A model generated the notes under the pieces. The model was not told the DNA's origin, did no database searches, and saw nothing but the letters and a program-made list of their open reading frames with translations. A DNA stretch of 64,000 nt from NCBI RefSeq assembly GCF_030709675.1, contig NZ_JAUZQD010000001.1, forward strand, positions 434,001 through 498,000, read 5' to 3'. Shown here piece by piece: positions 7,757-15,884 of the stretch; the first letter of the stretch is position 1; every line of letters begins with the position of its first letter. A program made the position numbers and the translations under genes. Source of the DNA: Symbioplanes lichenis. GTDB lineage: Bacteria > Actinomycetota > Actinomycetes > Mycobacteriales > Micromonosporaceae.

Positions 7757-8705
7757 TGGTGCGGCGTTTGAGGCGGCGGCGGCCGGTGAGGGCCAGGGCG
7801 GCGGCGCCGGTGAGGGCGGCGAGGGCTGCGGCGCTCACGGGGGCTCGGCCGTAGCGGGCGGGGCCGCCGTAGACGCGGGGCTTGCTGGCGAAGACGTTGC
7901 CCTTGTCGGGGCCGGTGCGGCGGCGGGAGAGGCCGAAGCTTCGCATCAGGGGGCCGACGAGGGCGTCGTAGACCGGCGGCATGAAGCTGTAGCCGGCCTC
8001 GACGAATTCGTTGGCCAGGCCGACCGAGCGGGAGCGGCGGGGACGGTCGGCGAGGCTGACGATGGCGTCGCCCATGCGCTCGGCGGTGTCGACGGGCGGG
8101 GGCGGGCGGCCCACGAAGCCGGCGTAGTTGCCGGAGCTGGTGTAGATGGGCGTGTCGACGCTGCCCGGGACGAGCTGGCAGACGTGGATGTCCGGCGCGT
8201 CACGCGTCTCCTGCTGCAGGATGCGGGTCAGGGCGCGCAGACCCCACTTGGGGGTCACGTAGGTGCTCATGTACGGCACGGTGACGTGTCCGAGGAGAGA
8301 GCTGCTCAGGATCAGAGTGCCGCGTCCCTGCTTGCGGAAGACGCGGAGGGCGGCGCGGGCGACGTTCGCCGGGCCGAGCAGGTCGGCGGTGACGACCTTG
8401 TCGAAGACGTCCGGCGGGATGTCCTCGAAGCGGCCGTAGGCCACCACGGCCGCCGTGTCGGCCCACACGTCGATGCGGCCGAAGGCGTCCACTGCTGCCT
8501 CGGCGAGTTCGTCGACCTGGGCGCGGTCGGTGACGTCGGTCGGGACGACGAGGGCCTGCCCGCCGCACTCGGCGGCTACTTTCTCGAGGTCGGCCAGTCC
8601 CCGGGCGGCCAGCACGATCTTGTCACCCCGGGCGGCGAACGCATGGGCGGCGGCCCGTCCGATCCCGCTCGATCCCCCGGTCAGCACCACCACACGCGAC
8701 GTCAT
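7749..8705 (-). CDS. Short-chain dehydrogenase/reductase
   Basis: The product has 318 aa. The Rossmann motif TGGSSGIG is at residues 9-16, and the catalytic Ser segment (LSSS, about 134) and YVTPK (Y149/K153) match classical SDR enzymes. The usual NNAG motif is altered to ADTAA (about 82-86). The protein is longer than a classical 250-aa SDR and ends in a hydrophobic helix plus Arg/Lys tail (about 290-318), so it is probably membrane-tethered. Substrate unknown. ATG 8705 follows a TAGAAG box 7 bases upstream. Confidence 0.85.
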   Translation of the reverse strand: MTSRVVVLTGGSSGIGRAAAHAFAARGDKIVLAARGLADLEKVAAECGGQALVVPTDVTDRAQVDELAEAAVDAFGRIDVWADTAAVVAYGRFEDIPPDVFDKVVTADLLGPANVARAALRVFRKQGRGTLILSSSLLGHVTVPYMSTYVTPKWGLRALTRILQQETRDAPDIHVCQLVPGSVDTPIYTSSGNYAGFVGRPPPPVDTAERMGDAIVSLADRPRRSRSVGLANEFVEAGYSFMPPVYDALVGPLMRSFGLSRRRTGPDKGNVFASKPRVYGGPARYGRAPVSAAALAALTGAAALALTGRRRLKRRTTA

Positions 8706-9049
8706 GGCCCAGCTTCTACCCGGACGGTCCGCGCCTGAACGCCGACCCGGGCATCGAATTCGCCACGGCTGCCCGGCCCCGGCGAGCTTGCGTGGGACGT
8801 GCGGTCGCTGCCGGCGGAGAAGATCCACGACAGCTGCCCGCGACGGCGTTGAGCACGCCGGCCAGCGGCAGTTGGCGCATTCCCGCTCGCTGCCTGGCCG
8901 GAAGGAACGCGAGCACGGGACGACAACATGCGGGTTGCGGCGGATCGGCGACGGGTGCGGCGGGGGGACGTACGCGAAAAGATGCGGGAAGCGGGGGACG
9001 GCGGCCGCACCGGGCCACGAAATGCGGGACGAGCAGGGAGACTGACCGC
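8706..9049. other. Intergenic region without recognisable gene
   Basis: This 344-base stretch lies between the divergent SDR and ligase genes and must carry both promoters. ATGCGGG appears three times near 8927-9027, a weak repeat. No credible ORF was found. Confidence 0.5.
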
Positions 9050-10117
9050 ATGGACCTGCCGCTGAACCCGCCCGTCAAGCCGATGCTGGCCAAGCCGGTC
9101 GCCGAGATCCCGCCCGGGCAGCTCTACGAGCCGAAATGGGACGGTTTCCGCTCGATCATCTTCCGGGACGGCGACGAGGTGGAGATCGGCAGCCGCAACG
9201 AGAAGCCGATGACCCGCTACTTCCCCGAGGTGGTGCGGGCGGTGCTGGAGAACTTCCCCGAGCGGGCGGTGATCGACGGCGAGATCATCGTGGCGGACAC
9301 CGGGCGCAACACGCTCGACTTCGAGGCGCTCCAGCAGCGGATCCATCCCGCCGCGAGCCGGGTCACGCTGCTGTCGGAGCAGACCCCGGCCGGCTTCGTC
9401 GCGTTCGACCTGCTTGCGCTCGGTGACGAGGACTTGACGGTACGGCCGTTCGCCGAGCGCCGCGCGAAGCTGGAGGAGTGTCTGGCGAGCGCGAAGCCGC
9501 CTGTCTACGTGACGCCCGCCACCGATGACCTGGAGACGGCCAGACGCTGGTTCGCCGAGTTCGAGGGCGCGGGGCTCGACGGGCTGATCGCGAAGGCCAA
9601 GGACCTGGGCTACGAGCCGGACAAGCGGGTCATGACCAAGATCAAGCACAAGCGCACGGCCGATTGTGTCGTTGCCGGTTACCGGCTGCACAAGTCCGGG
9701 GACGACCGGATCGGCTCGCTGCTGCTGGGTCTCTACGACGACCGGGATGTCCTGGTCTCCGTCGGGGTCATCGGCTCCTTTCCGATGAAGGTGCGCGAGG
9801 AGCTCTTCGTCGAACTGCAGCCGCTGGTCACCGAGCTCGAGGGCCACCCGTGGAACTGGGCGGCGCACATGTCGGGCGAGCGCACCCCGCGCAAGAACGA
9901 GGTCAGCCGCTGGAACGCCGGCAAGGACCTCTCCTTCACCCCGCTGCGGCCGGAGCGCGTGGTGGAGGTGCGCTACGACTACATGGAGGGCGAGCGTTTC
10001 CGGCACACCGCGCAGTTCGAACGGTGGCGTCCGGACCGCCAGCCGCGCTCCTGCACGTACGACCAGCTGGAACGCCCGGTCCGTTTCAACCTGGCCGATG
10101 TCCTCACGAGCCGCTGA
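9050..10117 (+). CDS. ligC: ATP-dependent DNA ligase, LigC type
   Basis: The product has 355 aa. The nucleotidyl-transferase motif KWDG puts the adenylated lysine at K29, and later motifs include DGEII, FDLLALG, GLDGLIAKAKD and MTKIKHKRT. A C-terminal OB-fold region follows. The size and the lack of other domains match stand-alone actinobacterial LigC, which seals nicks or ends in repair and can back up LigD. A LigD-type polymerase lies about 3 kb away. Shine-Dalgarno GGGAG lies 8 bases before ATG 9050. Confidence 0.9.
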   Translation: MDLPLNPPVKPMLAKPVAEIPPGQLYEPKWDGFRSIIFRDGDEVEIGSRNEKPMTRYFPEVVRAVLENFPERAVIDGEIIVADTGRNTLDFEALQQRIHPAASRVTLLSEQTPAGFVAFDLLALGDEDLTVRPFAERRAKLEECLASAKPPVYVTPATDDLETARRWFAEFEGAGLDGLIAKAKDLGYEPDKRVMTKIKHKRTADCVVAGYRLHKSGDDRIGSLLLGLYDDRDVLVSVGVIGSFPMKVREELFVELQPLVTELEGHPWNWAAHMSGERTPRKNEVSRWNAGKDLSFTPLRPERVVEVRYDYMEGERFRHTAQFERWRPDRQPRSCTYDQLERPVRFNLADVLTSR

Positions 10118-10143
10118 ACCGAGTCTTCCACAGGAGCCGCTGA
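10108..10143. repeat. Stop-end direct repeat after ligC
   Basis: GAGCCGCTGA ends ligC (10108-10117) and recurs at 10134-10143, another case of a stop-codon segment copied downstream. Confidence 0.5.
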
Positions 10144-10306
10144 GGAAAGGCGTCCGCACGAGCACTGATGACAGAAGTCATGAGAACTCGTGAAGAACGG
10201 CGCCCGGACGAGCCGGACAAGGAAACTGTCAGCCGCACCGCGTAGCCTCGTGAACCGGAACCGCCGAAGCCGAGGTGGCTCCGCCGAACGAGAAAGGCCG
10301 CGCACC

Positions 10307-11878
10307 GTGCCGCGTACCCCCCGCCTCGTCTTAGCCGCTCTGGTCGCCGTCGTCATGACCACGGCCGGCTGCACGCTGCCGGCGTTCGCGCCCGGCGACG
10401 CCGACCGTGCCGCGCCCACGAGCGGGAGCAGCTCGGCGCCGGCGGCCGCCCCGGGGAGCCAGGCGCAGTGGACGCCCTGCCCCGAGGTCCCGGAGGAGCT
10501 GATCGGCCGCGGCGCCGCGAACATGACGTACGACTGCGCCACCGTGGCCGTCCCGCAGAGCTGGAGCTCGCCGCAGAGCGGTCAGACGTACGACATCGCG
10601 CTCATCCGCATCCGATCCAGCACGCAGAGCAACCGGATCGGGTCGCTGCTGATCAACCCGGGCGGGCCCGGCGGGTCGGGCATCGAGACGGCCGTCTACC
10701 TGTCGTACGGGCAGACGCTGGGCGGTTTGCCATCCGAGGTGACCGACAAGTTCGACATCGTGGGCTTCGACCCGCGCGGCGTCGGCAAGTCCAGCCCGGT
10801 GAAGTGCATCTCGGCCACGGATGAGGACGCGTCCTTCGCCGCGCCGCCGGACCCGCGGACCGAGGCCGGCTTCCAGGAGGTCGTCGGGATCAGCAAGCGG
10901 ATCGCGGACGGGTGCGCCCAGAAGTACGGCGAGCAGCTCACCAACTTCAGCACCGAGCAGGCCGCCCGGGACATGGACGCCATCCGGGCCGCGGTCGGCG
11001 ACGAGAAGACGACGTATCTGGGCTTCTCCTACGGGACGCTGCTCGGGGCGACGTACGCCCAGCTCTATCCGGACAAGATCCGCGCGCTCGTGCTCGACGG
11101 GGCGATCGACCCCGCGCAGGACACCGTGGCGGCGTCGGAGACCCAGGCCAAGGGCTTCGAGCGGGCGTTCACCAACTTCACCAACTGGTGCAAGGCCACC
11201 GCCGCCAAGTGCCCGATCGCCGCCGACCCGCGCAAGGCGGTCACCGACGCGCTCGCCAAGGCCGAGGCTTCCCCGGTGCGCGGACCGGACGGGCGCGAGG
11301 CGACGTCGGGCTGGGTGTTCCTGTCCGTGGTGTCGTCGCTCTACACCGAGACCGGCTGGCAACAGCTCGCCAAGGCGATCGCCGACCTGCAGACCGGTGA
11401 CGCCGAGGCGGTCTTCGAGCTCGCCGACCAGTACGCGGACCGGCGTCCCGACGGCACCTACTCCAACCTCTTCGACGCCAACTTCGCCGTCAACTGCGCC
11501 GACACCGACGAGACCCTGACCGTCGACCGGATCCGTCAGCTGCAGGGCGAGTGGCGCCAGAAGTACCCGCTGTTCGGCGGTTCGATGGCGCTCGGGCTGC
11601 TGACCTGCTCGTTCTGGCAGGGCAAGCGCGACCCGTATCCGACGGGCGCGGCCAAGGGCGCCCCGCCGATCGTGGTCGTGGGCACGACCGGCGACCCGGC
11701 GACGCCGTACGAGAACACGGCCAAGCTCGCGTCGATGCTGGGCACCGGCCACGTGCTGACGTGGGAGGGCGAGGGCCACACCGCGTACCCGAGCACCCAG
11801 TGCATCGTCACCGCCGTCGACCGCTATCTGATCAACCTGGAGGTGCCCCAGGAGGGGCTGCGCTGCCCCGCCCGCTGA
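10307..11878 (+). CDS. Secreted lipoprotein alpha/beta-hydrolase, tripeptidyl aminopeptidase-like
   Basis: The product has 523 aa from GTG 10307, with AGAAAGG upstream. Residues 1-24 form a lipoprotein signal ending in a lipobox-like TTAGC, so the enzyme is anchored outside the membrane. LINPGGPGGSG forms the oxyanion-hole region, GFSYGT contains the nucleophile Ser, and the C-terminal TAP-like part carries GDPATP (acid) and EGHTAYP (His). This matches Streptomyces SlpD/E and tripeptidyl aminopeptidase relatives, which hydrolyse peptides from the N-terminus. Confidence 0.88.
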   Translation: MPRTPRLVLAALVAVVMTTAGCTLPAFAPGDADRAAPTSGSSSAPAAAPGSQAQWTPCPEVPEELIGRGAANMTYDCATVAVPQSWSSPQSGQTYDIALIRIRSSTQSNRIGSLLINPGGPGGSGIETAVYLSYGQTLGGLPSEVTDKFDIVGFDPRGVGKSSPVKCISATDEDASFAAPPDPRTEAGFQEVVGISKRIADGCAQKYGEQLTNFSTEQAARDMDAIRAAVGDEKTTYLGFSYGTLLGATYAQLYPDKIRALVLDGAIDPAQDTVAASETQAKGFERAFTNFTNWCKATAAKCPIAADPRKAVTDALAKAEASPVRGPDGREATSGWVFLSVVSSLYTETGWQQLAKAIADLQTGDAEAVFELADQYADRRPDGTYSNLFDANFAVNCADTDETLTVDRIRQLQGEWRQKYPLFGGSMALGLLTCSFWQGKRDPYPTGAAKGAPPIVVVGTTGDPATPYENTAKLASMLGTGHVLTWEGEGHTAYPSTQCIVTAVDRYLINLEVPQEGLRCPAR

Positions 11879-11889
11879 GCCACCACCCG

Positions 11890-11998
11890 CACAAGGCCGC
11901 CGCGCACAAGGCCGCCACGGGAGGCCGCCGCGCGGGAGGCCGCCGCGGGAGGCCGCCGCGGGAGGCCGCCGCGGGAGGCCGTCGCGCGGGGGGCCGCC
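11890..11998. repeat. GGCCGCC tandem array
   Basis: Eight or so imperfect copies of AGGCCGCCGCGGG, with a period of 13-16 bases, follow the hydrolase stop. Earlier copies read ACAAGGCCGCC. Confidence 0.7.
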
Positions 11999-12130
11999 CG
12001 CTGGCGCCCGCGGGAAGCCGCGCAGACAACGACGCACGCAGAGAGCGCGGCAACGCCATCCCATGTACGGGGGTGGGCGCCTGCGGGAGGCCGTCCTCTG
12101 ACGGGCAAGCTGCGGGACGACACCTTTACA

Positions 12131-12242
12131 CGCGTGGGAGCGGACGCACGTCGGAGCGGACGCACGTCGGAGCGGACGCACGTCGGAGCGGACGCGCGTG
12201 GGAGGTCGGCGCGGGCGACGAAGGTGGGAGCGGCGCTTGTCA
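12131..12242. repeat. 15-bp tandem repeat running into a channel gene's stop
   Basis: The unit TCGGAGCGGACGCACG recurs with a 15-base period from 12133 to 12195. A diverged copy, GTGGGAGCGGCGCTTG, lies directly at the minus-strand K+ channel stop (12240). Confidence 0.75.
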
Positions 12243-12713
12243 GGTGCTGGGGGTGGAACGGGCGGCGGCCGGGGTGGTGGGGTCGTCCGGGGCGGTGGGG
12301 GTGATGCCTTCGCGCTCGGCCAGGGCTTCGAGGAGGCGGCGGACCTGGCGGAGGTTGGTTTTCAGTTCTTCCTGTTCCTCGTGGCGGAAGGCGTCGGTGT
12401 CGACGATCAGTTTGCTGGCGAAGTGGGCGGTGATCAGTGGGACGACGACGAGGACCATGACCGAGATGAGGAGGGCCGCCATGAGACGGCCGGGCCAGGT
12501 TTCGGGGGAGATGTCGCCGTAGCCGACCGTCGAGGCGGTCACCACGGCCCACCAGATGGCGTCGCCCATGGTGGCGTTCGGCTCGAAGATTCGGTAGAGC
12601 ACGCTGCTGACCGCGATCAGCAAGGCGTACGACAGCATCAGCGTCCGCGGCGAGTTCGCGAGCCACACCAGCCCGCGATAGACCGCCCGGAACGGCGCAA
12701 GCAGCATCCCCAT
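12240..12713 (-). CDS. Two-TM potassium channel
   Basis: The product has 157 aa from ATG 12713. It has a TM helix (about 25-40), a pore helix with the filter TVGYGD (62-67), a second TM (about 75-97), then a charged amphipathic C-terminal helix rich in Glu/Arg and a disordered tail. This is the KcsA-type layout: a tetrameric K+-selective pore in the plasma membrane. No RCK domain is present, so gating is by pH, voltage or another route. Confidence 0.9.
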   Translation of the reverse strand: MGMLLAPFRAVYRGLVWLANSPRTLMLSYALLIAVSSVLYRIFEPNATMGDAIWWAVVTASTVGYGDISPETWPGRLMAALLISVMVLVVVPLITAHFASKLIVDTDAFRHEEQEELKTNLRQVRRLLEALAEREGITPTAPDDPTTPAAARSTPST

Positions 12714-12737
12714 CCGGTCATGGTGCAGGATGAGACC

Positions 12738-13190
12738 GTGTCCGATCTCTCCTTCCGAACGGCGGATCGCGCCGACGTACCGGTGATCCTTGATCTGATG
12801 AACGGTGGAGCCGTCGATGCCGGCGCGGTCCCCGAGCACGCCGACGAGCGGCACTGGGCGGCCTTCGAGGCCATCGACGCCGACCCGCGCAACGAGCTCA
12901 TCGTCATGGAACGGGACGGCGAGGTTGTCGGGACGTGCCAGCTCACCTTCATCCCGTCGCTGATCCGGGGCGGGGCGGAGCGGCTCACCGTCGAGTCGGT
13001 GCACGTACGGGCGGATCTGCGGGGTCAGGGGTTGGGCCGGCAGCTGATGGAGTGGGTCGAGCGGCAGGCGCGCGAGCGCGGCTCCGGCCTGATCCAGCTG
13101 ACGTCGAACAAGCGACGGACCGAGGCGCACCGGTTCTATGAGCGACTGGGCTACGAGGCCAGCCACGTGGGGTTCAAGAAGCCTCTCTAG
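12738..13190 (+). CDS. GNAT family N-acetyltransferase
   Basis: The product has 150 aa from GTG 12738, preceded by a CAGGAT box 6 bases upstream. ATG 12720 would add six residues. The acetyl-CoA-binding motif RGQGLGRQLM follows VHVRADLRG, and the C-terminus holds HRFYERLGYEA. Substrate unknown. Its start lies within about 25 bases of the divergent channel start. Its end overlaps the convergent polymerase gene by 17 bases. Confidence 0.85.
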   Translation: MSDLSFRTADRADVPVILDLMNGGAVDAGAVPEHADERHWAAFEAIDADPRNELIVMERDGEVVGTCQLTFIPSLIRGGAERLTVESVHVRADLRGQGLGRQLMEWVERQARERGSGLIQLTSNKRRTEAHRFYERLGYEASHVGFKKPL

Positions 13191-14199
13191 GCCGGTCGCG
13201 GTCCTTGGACGGCTGGACGCGCTTCGGCTCGCCGGGCATCTTGGGGTGGTCGGGCGGGTAGGGCAGGTCACCGAGGCCGTCACGCTCGAACCATTCCAGC
13301 AGGGGCGTGAGGTCGTACGCGACGTCGTCGATCCCCGCGTGCGCGTCGCCCGTCTTGGCCAGCCGGGGCGGCACCGTGCGCAGGTCGAAGTCGTCGGGCT
13401 CGATGTCGGGCAGCTCGTCCCAGGTCACCGGGGTCGACACGGTGGCCCGGGCGTTGGCGCGCAGCGAGTAGGCGCAGGCGATCGTCCGGTCGCGGGCCAT
13501 CTGGTTGTAGTCGAGGAACACCCGCTCGCCGCGCTCCTCCTTCCACCACGAGGTGGTGATCCGGTCGGGGCTGCGGCGCTCGACCTCGCGGGCCAGGGCG
13601 ATCGCGGCGTGGCGGACCTCGACGAAGGACCACGACGGCTTGATGCGTACGTAAATGTGCACGCCCCGCCCGCCGGAGGTCTTGGGCCACCCGGTCCAGC
13701 CCAGGTCACCGAGCACCTCCCGGACCACGCTCGCGGTGTGCACGACGTCGCCGAAGCCCGTGCCCGGTTGCGGGTCGAGGTCGATGCGCAGCTCGTCGGG
13801 CTGGTCGGCCGCGGCCGCGCGCACGGGCCACGGGTGGAACACGACCGTGCCCATCTGCGCGGCCCAGGCCACGTGGGCGAGATCCACGGGGCACAATTCC
13901 TCCGCCGTACGCCCGGAGGGGAACGTGACAGTCGCCTTCCGCACCCACGGTGGCACTCCCCGTGTGGCGATGCGCTTCTGGAAGAACATCTCGCCGTCGA
14001 GGCCGTCCGGGAACCGCTGGAGCGTCGTCGGCCGGTCCCGCAGCGCGCGCATGATGCCGTCGCCGGCCGCCACGTAGTAGTCGAAGACGTCCCGCTTGGT
14101 GAAGCCCCGCTCCGGGAACATCACCTTGTCGGGGCTCGTGAGCCGGACCTGGTGGCCCGCGATCTCGATGTCCTCCGCGGGCGTGCGAGAAGCTGCCAT
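13174..14199 (-). CDS. LigD-type polymerase/primase (end joining)
   Basis: The product has 341 aa. It is a stand-alone homologue of the LigD polymerase domain (AEP superfamily): catalytic D140-x-D142 in RIDLDP, SGGRGVHIYV (ligand-binding SGxxGxH) and FLDYNQMARD. It lacks ligase and nuclease domains. In actinobacteria such proteins fill and extend DNA ends during Ku-dependent joining or other repair. No ku gene is in the window; the ATP ligase at 9050 is the likely functional neighbour. The start is leaderless (TATGGT at 14206). Confidence 0.9.
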   Translation of the reverse strand: MAASRTPAEDIEIAGHQVRLTSPDKVMFPERGFTKRDVFDYYVAAGDGIMRALRDRPTTLQRFPDGLDGEMFFQKRIATRGVPPWVRKATVTFPSGRTAEELCPVDLAHVAWAAQMGTVVFHPWPVRAAAADQPDELRIDLDPQPGTGFGDVVHTASVVREVLGDLGWTGWPKTSGGRGVHIYVRIKPSWSFVEVRHAAIALAREVERRSPDRITTSWWKEERGERVFLDYNQMARDRTIACAYSLRANARATVSTPVTWDELPDIEPDDFDLRTVPPRLAKTGDAHAGIDDVAYDLTPLLEWFERDGLGDLPYPPDHPKMPGEPKRVQPSKDRDRPREAS

Positions 14200-14205
14200 G
14201 GCCTG

Positions 14206-14211
14206 ACCATA
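14206..14211 (-). promoter_or_regulatory. -10 box TATGGT for the LigD-type polymerase
   Basis: On the minus strand TATGGT ends 6 bases before ATG 14199, a leaderless arrangement. Confidence 0.55.
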
Positions 14212-14223
14212 CGGAGAAACGGC

Positions 14224-14259
14224 GACGGCCGCCCTCCCTGCAGCGGGAGAGCGGCCGTC
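14224..14259 (-). terminator. Hairpin terminator of the LPXTG gene
   Basis: GACGGCCGCCCTCCC (14224-14238) pairs with GGGAGAGCGGCCGTC (14245-14259) over a 6-base loop, with one mismatch. There is no U tract. It separates the LPXTG gene from the polymerase gene. Confidence 0.65.
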
Positions 14260-14274
14260 CGTGTCGCGGAAAGA

Positions 14275-14787
14275 TCAGGCCTTGCGACGGCGGCCGTAGA
14301 GCACCGCACCGGCGCCGGCGACCAGCAGGGCACCACCGACGGCGGCGGTCAGGCCCAGCGGCGCACCGGTCAGGGGCAGCGTGCCGCCCGCGCTCACGCC
14401 GCCACCGGGCGTGCTCTCGGACGGGCTGGGCGCGGGCGAGGTCGCGGGGAGCTCGCCGCCCGGCGGGACGGTGTCGACGCTGGCGGTCGGCGTCGACGGG
14501 GACGGCGAGGCCGTGGGCGGGGTGGTCGGCGGCGTGGTGGCCGGGCTCTCGCTGCCGTAACCCTGCTGGCCCCGGGTGGGGGTGTCGCTGTCGGGCGCCT
14601 CGCCGCCGTAACCGTCAGCGTCGGTGCGCTGGTCGTCGGCGGACGGCGTCGTCATGACGGCGGGGTGTGCCACCCGGGCCGCCTCGTCACCGGTCGCCGC
14701 GGCGGGCGCTCCGGTGAAGGCCAGGGCGGCGAGGGCGGTGACACCGGCCACGGGCAGTCCAGCGGCCAGCCGGCGCGCAAAACTCAT
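14275..14787 (-). CDS. LPXTG-type cell-wall-anchored protein
   Basis: The product has 170 aa. Residues 1-31 are a Sec signal peptide. The mature region is Pro/Thr/Ser-rich and extended, with YGGE/YGSE motifs. The C-terminus has LPLTG (137-141), a hydrophobic helix and RRRKA, a complete sortase sorting signal. It is probably attached to peptidoglycan as a spacer or surface protein. No Shine-Dalgarno sequence is visible before ATG 14787, so the start is somewhat uncertain. Confidence 0.85.
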   Translation of the reverse strand: MSFARRLAAGLPVAGVTALAALAFTGAPAAATGDEAARVAHPAVMTTPSADDQRTDADGYGGEAPDSDTPTRGQQGYGSESPATTPPTTPPTASPSPSTPTASVDTVPPGGELPATSPAPSPSESTPGGGVSAGGTLPLTGAPLGLTAAVGGALLVAGAGAVLYGRRRKA

Positions 14788-14996
14788 GAGGAGAATCCGT
14801 TCTGTTGCGGTACGTCCGTATGGTCCGGAGGAGTTTAGCGCCTTATGCCCGAATTGCGCGCAGCACCTCCCCCTCGAACAACTCCTCTCAGCGACGAAGG
14901 ACACGTCTGCCCGCCCGGAGGACACACGTGACGGACGCGAACGGACGGCAGCGAAGGCAGCGACGAAGGACACCGGACGCCGCCCCCGCACCGAAG

Positions 14997-15002
14997 TACC
15001 GT
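14997..15002 (+). promoter_or_regulatory. -10 box TACCGT for msrB
   Basis: TACCGT ends 7 bases before ATG 15010, a leaderless promoter. Confidence 0.6.
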
Positions 15003-15009
15003 GGAGTGC

Positions 15010-15414
15010 ATGGCAACTGACGGAACCACCCTGCCCACGACCGAGGACGAGTGGCGGGTCCGCCTGACCCCCGACGAGTTCCACGTCCTGCGGCAGGCCG
15101 GCACCGAGCGGCCCTGGTCCGGCGAGTATGTGAACACCAAGACCGAGGGCATGTACCAGTGCCGCGCCTGCGGCGCCGACCTCTACCCCAGCGACACCAA
15201 GTTCGACAGCCACTGCGGCTGGCCGTCGTTCGACGACACCATCCCGGGTGCCGTCAAGGAGATCGACGACTACAGCCTCGGCATGGTGCGCACGGAGATC
15301 CGGTGTGCGCGCTGCGACAGCCACCTGGGCCACGTCTTCAAGGGCGAGATGATGACGCCGAAGAACACACGGCACTGCGTCAACAGCCTGTCGATCAAGC
15401 TCGACCCGAAGTAG
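15010..15414 (+). CDS. msrB: Peptide-methionine (R)-S-oxide reductase MsrB
   Basis: The product has 134 aa. Zinc-binding pairs C51/C54 and C99/C102, GWPSF and the catalytic C123 in RHCVNS are all present. The enzyme reduces methionine-R-sulfoxide in proteins. The cytosolic form has no signal peptide. Length and motifs are typical. The last codons and stop (CTCGACCCGAAGTAG) are repeated twice in the following gap. Confidence 0.95.
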   Translation: MATDGTTLPTTEDEWRVRLTPDEFHVLRQAGTERPWSGEYVNTKTEGMYQCRACGADLYPSDTKFDSHCGWPSFDDTIPGAVKEIDDYSLGMVRTEIRCARCDSHLGHVFKGEMMTPKNTRHCVNSLSIKLDPK

Positions 15415-15605
15415 GAGACGAGCTCGACCCGAAGTGAGAGACGAGCTCGACCCACGGTGAAGGCCACGGTGAAGGCCGCAGCAGGGATCGAGCTCGCCCC
15501 CAGCCGGCGGAGAGCCGGGGCGCGGGCCAGGACGAGAGCCGGTGCGCGGGCCAGGACGAGAGCCGGTGCGCGGGCCAGGACGAGGACCGGGCCGGACCCG
15601 GAACG
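15400..15605. repeat. Two tandem arrays after msrB; first is seeded on the stop codon
   Basis: CTCGACCCGAAGTAG (msrB end) at 15400, CTCGACCCGAAGTGA at 15423 and CTCGACCCACGGTGA at 15446 form a 23-bp array. A second array has a 24-bp unit (GAGAGCCGGTGCGCGGGCCA plus GGAC) at 15510, 15534 and 15558. No gene is seen in 15415-15627. Confidence 0.8.
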
Positions 15606-15627
15606 AGGGAAGTAACCGAGGGAACGG

Positions 15628-15810
15628 CTACTGCCGGACAGGATTCGGCTGCGTCGCCCACCACTCCGACGGCACCATCTCGTAGACCTCCTGCGCGAGG
15701 TCCAAGAGGTGCTCCCCCGTCTTGTGCCCGTGGTGGGCGTCCGCAAGACCCTTGAGCCGCACGTACCACTCGGCCAGCTGCTCCACATTGACGGAAACCT
15801 GATAGTCCAT
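15628..15810 (-). CDS. Small hypothetical protein (60 aa)
   Basis: ATG 15810 sits 6 bases after a TACCCT -10 box, and codon use is normal for the genome, so this short gene is probably real. The product is a single hydrophilic, probably helical protein (QLAEWYVRLKGLADAHHGHK). No family is recognised. Confidence 0.6.
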   Translation of the reverse strand: MDYQVSVNVEQLAEWYVRLKGLADAHHGHKTGEHLLDLAQEVYEMVPSEWWATQPNPVRQ

Positions 15811-15816
15811 ACGCGC

Positions 15817-15822
15817 AGGGTA
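15817..15822 (-). promoter_or_regulatory. -10 box TACCCT, leaderless promoter
   Basis: On the minus strand TACCCT is 6 bases upstream of ATG 15810. Confidence 0.55.
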
Positions 15823-15884
15823 ATCCTGAAGGGCGGGACCTTCGGCCCTGCCTCGCCGTGATCACGACGGGCACAGTGGATGCC

